From Chrysomallon squamiferum (taxonomy: Eukaryota; Mollusca; Gastropoda; Neomphalida; Peltospiridae), in the NCBI GenBank assembly GCA_012295275.1, contig CM022673.1:21513413-21577412 (forward strand): DNA of 64,000 nucleotides. The letters are read 5' to 3'. The notes under the pieces are model-generated. The model searched no databases and was not told the origin of the DNA. It saw nothing but the letters and a program-made list of their open reading frames with translations. The position numbers and the translations under genes are program-made. Positions 53,721 to 64,000 of this stretch are shown here, piece by piece (the stretch's first letter is position 1; every line of letters begins with the position of its first letter).

Positions 53721-56637
53721 CTTTTTTGGCGCCAAACATATTTGCAGAACTAAGTTAACACGATAACAGATCTCAGTGATGTAAGAACAAACAGCGATTT
53801 CCATTTCTGTCTCTTAGCATTTTAAATCTAATCCTGAGCTGATTTCATTTCAACTTTGTTACACTCACTGATAAAGATATAAAGCTGGGATATTGAGAAA
53901 AACATATAGTTGATATCTTAAAGTCTTGTATTTTATCAGCGAAAAGAATACGTGATGACGTAATGTAGAATTTTAGCATCGCACAACCTGAACCTGTCCT
54001 AGTCAGTGAGAACGTGAGAATGTTCAAAATGCATGAATCAATGCACAGGATTAAACTGTACTAAAATGGTTCTTATGTTCAGTCGAGTCTGACAAATGTT
54101 TCAGTTTTATTGCTCAAGCTAGAATTATGCTATGGTAATTCTGAAAACTAGAACCACGAACACTGTATCTTATTATAAAAATGTAAATGAAAATAATTTT
54201 AAAAATTGTGTTTAAGTTTTTAAAATATGTTTGGTATATGATCCTGTGAGATAAACTACTATTGATGTATTTTGTGTGCGGTCTCACTGAATTCCTCCAC
54301 GACTGTTCCGTTCAGCGACTCCTGGAAAGTCTCAGTATAACAGTATACCTGCTCAGTTTTAAACTGTATGACTTATTAGAGAGTATATATATACACACAA
54401 CACAACCATACAAACATATACACGAACATACATACATACATAGATATTTCTAATGCGAATATTTCTTTCTGAATTATCTCTTCAGAATATAAATGTTTCC
54501 ACTCTCTTCTCCTGACCGATGTACTTCAAGTGTTTTTTGTTATGATGTTTCAGATGTTTGTTTGCCTTCTCTATGACACTCATTTTGTTTTACCACCTTT
54601 TTATACGTAATTTAAACAAATATATTTTTTGTTAACTACTGAATATTGTCACTTTGTTATGAACATTCACTGAAAACATGAAAAAGTCTTCATCTTTCGA
54701 ACGCGTTCGATAAAAAAATGTTGACGACACATTACCTTAAGGCCACTTTTAGAATTTAATTAATTGGTTTTCTCTGTCCTTATGAGATACAAAATAGCTA
54801 TTACAAATTGCTGAGGCTGTATTTTGTTCCTAACGTTTAGAAAACTCATACTTCGTTCATTGGCTTCCGAATCTTAATAACGTGCTTTCGTAAAAAATAT
54901 TATCTTTTTACAAGAACTCGAAATCTTTAAACCAGAGCACAGCACACGCTAGTGAAACTCTAAACAATTTAGTGACAAGCGCTTCCCTAGTGACAAGACC
55001 AGAGAAGTGTTGTTGAATGATCCAAGTTCCCTTCTGATTTCTTGTGTGCAACTCGATTACCGAAGAGAAAAAACCTGCTTCTGGATAAGATTTGCTCTGT
55101 ACAGATGTGGAGTAAGTGAATGAAATCTTAGTGATGCTGTGGCGAAATTAGATTTTTTCTTTCGTGATAAAAGCAAAGAGAATTTCGATTTTAAATTTTG
55201 TCCATTTTTCTGAGTGAAACACTATCCGGGTTGGGACCGTCGTTCCTTGCTTTCCTCGAGTTCACAGTTTAATGTATACAGCTGTAATTAGGTTACGTTG
55301 GAGTCAGAATAATACTGAGAAAATAATGTTATTTAAAAGAGTAAACTTACGAAATGGTTGGTTTAATGATTTTAATTTTTAATATTAGCCTTTCTGGAAA
55401 GTTAATGAAAATGAGAATAAAAACCAGCAAGAAGTGATCAGCAGTGAAATAAAGAAGAAAGACAGAATCGAGCAAATCCCAGTATAAACTCAACAAATTT
55501 ATTTACTGTTTGCTTAGTCTTTATCATGGCTTCCTCAGACACCTCTTCTAGAATGCCTTTCATAGGCGAAAGACAAATAAATTAAACGATGTCCCTTTGT
55601 TGAGATCGTATCTAGTATTAAGATTAAAGTATTATAACAGTCCACCAAATCTGTTATAACCATTATACTGAATTATCTACGTCTGAAAATACTAATTCTT
55701 TCACCACGACACACTTAGTCACAGCAAACTCTGTTAGTTGTAGCTGGTACTATTGTTAGTCTAAGAAACATCATGTTGAAACACTAATATTACTCTTATC
55801 AGCATTGATAAATATAAACACAGTCATCAAATTTCACAGTACGGCGGCAAAAGGTCTGAAAATACCATCACAATTATGACGTCATTCATCACTATTAAAA
55901 TGTGAGTTAAGTCCTATAGATGAACAGCCACACACACACACACACACAGAGAAGACACACCAGGTCAACTTATAATTTATATTTACTGTGTAACTGTAAT
56001 TTGCATGACGTTAAAGGACACTGTTTATAGTTTGCTGGAAAGTATTACTTTAATAAGAATTTAGACGCCAATCTTGACTCTTTATACTCCCTTATAAGTT
56101 CTGGTATTTACAATCTTAATATCGTGTTATAGTTACATGATACTGAAACCAGCAGAGAAGTACTTCGCCCACGTGTTTTCATCCACGACCACGTGTGTCT
56201 CTCTTACACACAAGTTATATCACAATGCCTTCTAATTACTTGCCGTCATCTAATCAATATTTTCTTCTCCGATTTTTAGCTCTTTGTGTTTTTTTATTTT
56301 TATTTTTTTCAACATCTCCATAACAACTAGAGATCTAAGCTCGTAATCGTGAATGAAATTACCCAAAAAGGAGATCTGTTATGTGAAAAATAGTTTAATA
56401 TCGGAAGAGGTAAAAAGTTGCGGCGGTCTCTAAGCAATCAAAAACATATTAATACTTTTTTTTTTTTTTTTTTTTTTTTTTGATTAATAGAGGATTGCAC
56501 ATTAAAAACAAGACAAAGAAAAATAACTGTGACCTCGTTCTGAAAAAAAAAAAAAAAAAAAAAATTAAACGGTAGTCGCTTGGGATACCATGATTGAAAC
56601 ATCCGAGATATTAATGATTTTGCTATTGTTTCGAGCA

Positions 56638-56639
<2 letters not shown>

Positions 56640-56715
<76 letters not shown>

Positions 56716-56740
56716 TATTATTATTATTATTATTATTAAT
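56640..56740. repeat. AAT/ATT microsatellite, inverted junction
   Basis: About 74 bases of AAT are followed by an ATT run, as at 52037. T and A homopolymers of 20 or more bases lie at 56456 and 56544. Confidence 0.95.
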
Positions 56741-57366
56741 CATCATCATTCATTTCCCATTCCAGCTCAGTATTTTATTCAAAATTATGTCTAAATTATT
56801 TTAAACCATCGTTTGTTGCAAAATATACAAAATATATCGAGAAATTACCCCGGAATTGTTGAGCAACTTAATCTTCGCCTATAAATAAATCTCTCTCCCT
56901 TTCTTCTCTCTTCTTCTTCTCTAAAATGTTTCTAAATAGCAATTTGTCATCAATTTATCATTCTCACGAAATGCTCCAACTTACTGGGGTTTGGCATCTA
57001 GACCGCACCGCCATCATTAAAGCGATGGGTGATAAATAGATTCCTGGACAAGTGTTCTAACAACGACGATGAAGCTTTTTATTACCCGTCATGCTGCAGC
57101 AGTCTCCGATCAATATCCACGCAGAGAGGCGACAAGAACAGTTAATATTACTTTTTTTAATGCCATGAATATTCTGAAAGCAACCTTTTTCTTGTTCTTT
57201 CTTTTTCATTTTTTGAAAAAAACTATTTTTATTTTTAATGTTTTCTTTCTTCTTCTTCTTCTTAATCTTCTAAGAATAAAACAGAAAAAAAGAAAATAAT
57301 AAAGTATTAGTGTAAAAAAAAAATCTATAATAAGATATTATCTCATAACTAAGATACTGTAAAAAG

Positions 57367-57398
<32 letters not shown>

Positions 57399-57416
57399 AA
57401 CGAGCAACAACGATAA

Positions 57417-57453
<37 letters not shown>

Positions 57454-59074
57454 CCACTTGCACAGAACTACAATGAATGAAAAATAATGTGCGTATGCAT
57501 GCTTAAAGAATGTGCATAAACTCATTGACAGATGTATCAAACAAACACCCACACGTACACTCATACATTTTAATAATATACGTTCTGATAAATCGTTCTG
57601 TATATATTTGAACTTTTTTGTCTGTTTTCGATATATGAAATATGATAATTATTTTTCATTACTTTGATTACTCTGGTATTAGATGGATGTCCATTTTCTC
57701 TTCATTCCCCTGGTATCAAAATAAGCTCTCTGCATGACAAAATACCAGAAATAACGACACCAGCCAATCCCCGCGGGTCTACTAGACATCTAGATATTCT
57801 GTTGTATATTCCACCGCTGCTAAATTCAACCAATTTCGTATCGGTCTGGGAAAACCGTTCTATATCGTCAAGCATTTTATGAATCCTGGTTTTAACGCTT
57901 GTAATAACTGACATAAACAGAACAAATGAAGGAAAGAATGGATGAATAGGCGAGAGCTTACAGACAACTCGTCATAAAGAAAATCATCTTTTGTTCGTTT
58001 TGTTACTAAAATTATTGAAGTATTCGACTTATTCTCAGAAGACTTACTCCAACACAGTGAAGAGGGTTGGTTGATGTACTCCCTTGTTCCTTTTGGATAA
58101 AAAAAAAACAAATATAAATAATGTAGACCTGTTTGGGGGAAAGGAAACGAAGCGGGTAAATCATTCTAAGTGACTGGAGAGTACCAGTCCTACGTAATGA
58201 ATATAAATGAATTCTCAAAGAACAATGATCGTTGTTTTCTCGTCCTCTCACGAGAGCTAGCTCTCTCGTCAGTGGTCTGGGCCACATTTGAGTGTTTTCC
58301 AGTAACACTAGAAATTTTCGTGCCATATTGCGTTCTATTTTCGTTAAGCTGGTAATTCCGAGCGGATACTCGCTAAACCACTAACTCTGTACAACAGTCA
58401 ATTACTGAAGCGATCCTAGTGGCGAGTATTACGCAGTGACTGGCACATGTCATTTTGTGTTAGTGTACGGCGCTTTCTCGACAAAACCCAGCGGAATAGC
58501 CACCTTTTACTAGCCGCGTACTTTAATGGCGAGGAACATCGACCGGTGTGAATATCAAAGATCTTTTAAAAGCTTTTCATACGTCTCTCTCGCACTAGTG
58601 TCAGAAGATGCTTTTTAATGATCCAATTTAGGTTTTACGCTAGTCTATAAATAATTGTCTTGATGTCTCGTTTTTCTGTTTTGTGTCAGCTAGGAAAATA
58701 TTCCGCGCGTTGAACAAACTATAAGCTGCCGAACTGAAAGCCGAGCTGTCATGGAAATGTGGAACAGGATTACGTGAAGAATATAATTCATTATTCATCT
58801 GAAAACCTGTCACTGTTACAGTAACATTATTTGTTTTCAGCCAGTAATACTGGTGTGATAACGTAATGCATAGGCACGATGCATTCGTAAATTATTGTAT
58901 TCCTCTTCAGAAAAATAACATTTCTAGTGTTTAAGTTTGAAATGCATATGATTATTAGTACATATTTATTCAGGACTTTTAAACCAAATGATAAGCAAAA
59001 ATATCAACATTATCATCATCATCATTGTATTATCATACTATTTTATGATTATTATCAGGGTCATTACCATTATC

Positions 59075-59126
<52 letters not shown>

Positions 59127-59755
59127 TGTAGTTTCTCTTGAATATCTTACTTAGGTAAAGCAGTAATCTGAAATTCTTCCTGCGTCGTGTAGATAACGTT
59201 GACGTTGCGTTCCGTGTGTCCCCCGGGCACGTGAAAACGTATTTTCTAATCAGACAGTTTTAAATTAAAAAACAGAAACTACAACAAATGTGTTGTCACA
59301 AACATCTTTTGTTTCGTCTTCGACATCACTTCCTCAGTGTGAAAATATAAATTAGCTTATGAAGAAAAATAAAACGAAAGAAACGAAAAGAAGTGTGTAA
59401 TACCCTATTGTAACTTTCTCTAGGACGCTTCCAGAATTTATTTTGAAAAATTAAAAAGCCCAAAAGAAAGAGAATTTAAAAAAAAAAAAAAAATTCATCT
59501 CTGTCTAAAATCTCTCCGTATCTACTTTGCGTTGAGACGCTACTTTCCATTACAGTATTTCCGTGTCATCAGCGGCTAGGATTTCTATTTCATTTCGTTT
59601 TTTCCTTTCACAGTTGGGATTTCGCTGGCCAAGCTAGAAGCAGCTGCCAGTGTCTGTCGCTGAAAATCGTTATTAACAATTGGCAAGACTTAAATAGCAA
59701 CATGATTGGCTTCTCACACTTTTCTTTGTTTCTTTTTTAACAACTCAAACATTTA

Positions 59756-59818
59756 GAGGTGTCCCAGCGGTAAAACCACATCTGATCTATCATAAACTGG
59801 GATCGAAGCTTCGCTGTG
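59756..59818 (+). repeat. tRNA-derived SINE-like fragment
   Basis: GGTGTCCCAGCGGTAAAAC resembles an A box and TGGGATCGAAGCTTC a B box about 35 bases later. The B-box block matches the one at 45998 on the other strand. Confidence 0.35.
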
Positions 59819-61430
59819 TCAATGTTGGTTAATAAAATTTCAACTAATTTCCCTAGGGTGCTACGTCAAAATTCGAGGTATGTGCTGTCTTGACTGTGGA
59901 AAAATATGGCTGATGGGTTCTTGCTGTTAAAAGAAATGTGTTTGAGCTGACAATAATAACAACACGTCTTGTTGTATCTTTGCGACTGTTTCTAGAGTTT
60001 CTGTACTTAGCTTATTTAATATCTAGTTGTACAAACGTTAAATAGAAAATATAGCTATCTCCGACATACTTCTCGTTACGAAACCTTATCGATGTAATTA
60101 AAATAATATGGCGCATGACATATATACAAATAATATAGTGTATTTAATATCCTGGAGATTATAATGGTCTGGAAAAAAACTAAGTTTTCTGAAATAAATA
60201 GTAACATTCCGTGCTTTATTCACTGACGTTTTGACCACTAAGTTAGATTTCTTTACTTTACAAACAGACACAATGCGTCTATGTATCATTATTTCATTCT
60301 ACTTTCTCTATAGAGTTTCTAAGTGTGTATGAGTGTGTTTGTGTGCGTATGTGTAGGTGTGTGCGTATGTGTAGGTGTGTGAGTGTGTGTGCATGTGTTT
60401 GTGTATGTGTATATATATGTGCGTGTGAGTGTGTGTATATATGTGTGTCTGAGTAAACATTTTACGTTGTTAAAACCTATTTCGACCGCCAATCTTCGAT
60501 GGTTTTTGCTCTTGTTTTTTTTTCCTCCATCGATTTTGAGAACATTTTTACACATTTTTAAAACGTGCAAACTTTACTCAATCCACTTCACACAAATGTG
60601 TTTTTTATCCTAAGATCCACACCACATGTCATGAATAAAACACGATGTTTTAACGTTTTTGTAAACAGCTCAGTTTTTATTGATGGCTTAGATGTTAAAA
60701 GTATTTGCGAAAAGGCGTTTATAGATTCAGAACCTCAGATGAAGATTCATATACATTCAATGCCAGTGTGAAACATGGTTTTAAAACCTTTTCAAATAAA
60801 TATGTTAATAAAGGTAATAAGTCAACTTCTAAAATATTACAGTTTTGAAAAATGTATAGTTTGTAACATCTGAGTGCATTAAGACTTTACTAAACAGCAG
60901 CAGTAAATCAATATTAAAATAATAAACTAAATTTTTAAAGATAAAGACTATGATAATAAGAACAAAGGCAGAAGCAGTAGTAGCAGCAACAACAAGCACT
61001 ACAATAATAGTAAGAAAACAAACAAATGACACGAAGGCCCTTCAAAACAAAGAAGAAAATAAAGAAAGAAAACTGCGAAATTCACAAATATAAATTTTAA
61101 GAAATGTATTTATATATAACTGACATTGCGTATTAAACTACGATACTTCATACGGCGGTCAGTTTAAATCATACAAACGAGACGTAACGAATTCATTTTG
61201 AAAGAAATTCAAATATGATACATCAGAAGAAATATTTAAATAGTAAGATGAATGATTCTGTTTGCTTTAGTAACGTAATTTCTGATTTGACAACAATACT
61301 GTTATATTGTATATCTTTACAGCTGTAATTTAGTGGGTTATATTAGTGTCATTAGTCAGTTTTGATACTTTCAAGTCTTCTTTTCCCTCACTCGCGTTTT
61401 TGTTTCGTCTTTATTTTCACACATTTTCAG

Positions 61431-61553
61431 ACAACAAATATTATGACGTAGTATACATATTCAGCTTCGTCACCGTGATTGTTCTTTCACACGTGATCTT
61501 TGATAAACAATGGAGGATCATCAGACGAATTTACCGTTTCAAGATGATCCACG
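61431..61553 (+). CDS. Transmembrane exon of an unidentified gene
   Basis: A good acceptor (CACACATTTTCAG) and donor (ACG/GTAAGC) bound a 123-nt phase 1-1 exon. It codes NKYYDVVYIFSFVTVIVL, then SHVIFDKQWRIIRRIYRFK: one hydrophobic segment followed by a basic stop-transfer stretch. That is the layout of the membrane exon of a type I receptor. Its phase fits the first exon at 49578, but a link across 11.6 kb is inference. Confidence 0.45.
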
Positions 61554-64000
61554 GTAAGCTTATTCGAGACTTTAAATCAGATACAAATTACAAAGCAAGC
61601 ACTTCTCTGCCGCATTTCATACAAATATTTAGTGTAGCAGAAAGTTAACTTTGTATACCAAAATGTGTTGTTTCTCAGCAAGCGACGCAAACGAAAAGCC
61701 GATGTCTTACAAGTTCGAGGTTTCGTTTATTCTACTGAGTGACCGAGTATTTATATGACACAATACGTGGAATATGAGTCATCTGTGACAGGATGCTTCT
61801 AAACCTGGCAAAAACTCTATTTTCAGATACTTTTTTGATTTTTATGAAATATTAGATCTGTACAATGAAGACATAAGGCAAATTAAGACTAATTAATGAT
61901 ATTAATTAACTGGTAAAAAATGAACTTCAACAAAATGCTTGAATATGTAAAGGTCCATACAATTCATCACTCTTGAAGAATGCTCTTTTTGTACATTGGT
62001 TTAATTTCTATGGAGTTTTTGAGAATTAAGGCGTAAGGTATATCTGAGCTAATTAGTTCGATTAATTAATTAATTAAAAGTCATGAATATTAGTAACGTG
62101 CTTAAGAATACTGTACAGCTTTAGAACTCATCAAGAGTTTCATTTTGATATACATGTATCCTATATTAAAACAATGAGATATTCAGTGTTTGTGTTGCAA
62201 AATGGGAGAAATGATTCATTTTCTCCATAGAAATACCCTCGAATTTTATACCGATAAAAAAATCATAACTTTTTTTATATGAGTGCTATCAAAGAGATCT
62301 TGGTGTGATTTTAATATGCTTTTTGTGCTCTTTCTAGTGATATATAATGATTTAATATAGCTCTTTTTATATCTTTTTATTTTAAATTTTTTTAGAGAGT
62401 AAATCTGACAATAACAACATTAACGGTCACAAACTTTTAATGTATTTTAACAGATAAACTACTTTTCTGACGTAAATCATCAGTTTTAACACGCTATTAT
62501 TTTTAAGTAATGGGGCGTTAACGGTTCAGCTTGATTATCATTCTGCATTTAAAATGCTCTATTAATAGAAAACATGCAGTTGAGACTTCATAACACAATC
62601 AGGGAAATTACTAACTCTTCAGTTCTTAAAAATAATAGACTCGGCCGCTGAGGTATGAACATTTAACTGACTTTTCTTCCTCTGTTTTAACTTCAAATAT
62701 TCTCAGCCAATATTTAATCATTATACAAACACGGTGACCTTTACAGTTTTCCTATAACAAGCAACTTTTTTATTTGCAATCAGTCGAAGAAGAAATTTCT
62801 TTTATTGAATTTTTTGTTCTGTTTTAATAAGGAAATTTTTAATTTTTAATTTGAAAAGATAAAAAAAAAGAAATAATGAAGGAAACAGATTATGACGTTT
62901 AAAAAAGTAAAATGAAAGTGAGAGATAGCCCGAGGGAAATTAATAAAAATAAAAAAATAAAAATATAATTGAAAGGACTTAATAAATAATGGATATATAA
63001 CAATATTTTTATCTGGGATGCTCTTATATTGAATTCTCCTGGGTGAAGGATCTCCGATTTCAATGTGTAATAACGTTTTGGCTGTGTAAACAATATTTCA
63101 AACGAAACGTTAGAATCTTTATTTTGAAATTTCGCGATAATCTTACAAATAAGTCCTGCTTGCAAGTGATCGCTTCGCCCACCACGCGCTCTCACTCGCT
63201 TTATAACAGTACAGCGCTAGACTGCGCGCTGAACTGACAGTCACACAGGTGGGCGAGGTAACTGGCTCTGTGTAGAGCGCACCCGTCACAGCGTAAACTC
63301 CTCGTCAGTCCAGCTCGTGCTCAAACACTGTTTTACCAAATCCCGTGGTGTATATATATATATATGTTGATACAGTTTTATATATTATATATTTTCCTCA
63401 TTATGCATTTTAAAGTATCCCTTCTGATAACTGATAAAAGAAACTCATAAAATGAAAACAAACACGTTCTTCTTTCACATCGTCTTCAGCAAAATAAAAT
63501 ATAACATGCAATGACAGTTAATTTCAAAATATGTTAAATACATTGTAGTTCAACAAATATTTCTTTTTCTTTTCTTTATTTTTTAATTTCGTTTCGCCCA
63601 CTTTTAACTTGTTGATACAGTTTTATAAGATTCCAATTCTGTTATTGAATGATGACCTGTCTTTCGCTCGAAAGCAAGTTCCACTGCAATGGTAGCGTTT
63701 TCACGATATATTCAAAGTTTTGTTGTTTTTATTATTATTACTGTTATTATTGTTATTCTTATATATATTTATTTATATATATATATATATGTATATGTAT
63801 ATGTTGCAATTTATCATTCGTATTTTGTTGAATACATGATTTCCTAGTTTTGGCAATATGCATATAAAAATTCATTTGAAACCTTTCTGTGAAATAATGA
63901 ATTGGTGTTTTGAGAATATAATATATTATTTTCAAACTTACGTATTATTACAAAATAGATCTCTACGTTTGTTTTTGTCAAAAGTACTTTATAGTGAGCG
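61554..64000. other. Right end, no gene recognised
   Basis: The sequence is AT-rich, with a short CpG-rich island at about 63160-63330 (CTTCGCCCACCACGCGCTCT) and TA runs at 63351 and 63774. ORFs are short and without similarity. Confidence 0.4.

Larger units (their letters stand above)
53721..61430. other. Region without recognised exons
   Basis: The stretch contains A/T homopolymers (57367), AAAT at 57417, ATT at 59076-59125 and GT-rich sequence at 60318-60450. Segments at about 58230-58560 are CpG-rich. I found no exon with similarity, although ectodomain exons linking 49578 and 61431 could lie here. Confidence 0.45.

Noticed and set aside
57702-57914. 70-codon minus-strand ORF with mixed composition
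   Set aside because: It looked like a possible transposon relic, but no family motif could be identified.

Overview
The window is AT-rich animal DNA. It has spliceosomal introns with GT-AG borders, multi-exon genes, very dense microsatellites (GA, CA, TA, AAT and ACAT runs), several minisatellites and pogo/Tigger-type DNA transposons. No bacterial features were seen. Repeat style, intron size and the genes suggest a lophotrochozoan invertebrate, perhaps a mollusc; that placement is inference and no gene here proves it.

Left part (about 1-27.9 kb, minus strand). Two head-to-tail genes encode secreted proteins made of tandem cysteine-rich modules. I rebuilt them exon by exon from ORF segments, splice sites and phases. 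The larger gene (10267-27728) has a signal-peptide exon, eight modules and a hydrophobic C-terminal exon that looks like a GPI-anchor signal or membrane tail. Each module is an A exon (phase 1 to 2), a B exon (phase 2 to 1) and a short C1 linker exon ending in Cys, giving eight cysteines. A second cysteine-free linker exon (C2) follows only modules 1, 3, 5 and 7, so the locus is a fourfold tandem array of a two-module, seven-exon unit. The last B exon has a 33-bp internal duplication and a net one-base loss that creates an in-frame TGA. The smaller paralogue (1211-7754) has the same exon grammar but six cysteines per module. Its introns hold two arrays of a 71-bp minisatellite whose unit contains a copy of an exon's 5' splice site. 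I do not recognise the family.

Middle part (about 30.3-38.4 kb). A 33-bp minisatellite precedes a complete three-exon minus-strand MFS transporter of the SV2/SVOP type (533 aa). Divergently, on the plus strand, lies a protein of 267 aa or more that matches the N-terminal (glutamine-amidotransferase-like) domain of biotin-protein ligase without the ligase domain. Its start lies in a 31-bp triplication that appears to have cut an upstream leader out of frame.

Right part (about 38.4-64 kb). This is mostly intergenic or intronic sequence with microsatellites, a short minisatellite, a Tigger-like element and SINE-like fragments. Three plus-strand exon candidates stand out: a signal-peptide first exon (49578-49800), a tiny secreted cysteine-rich peptide ORF behind a TATA box (51378), and a transmembrane exon (61431-61553).
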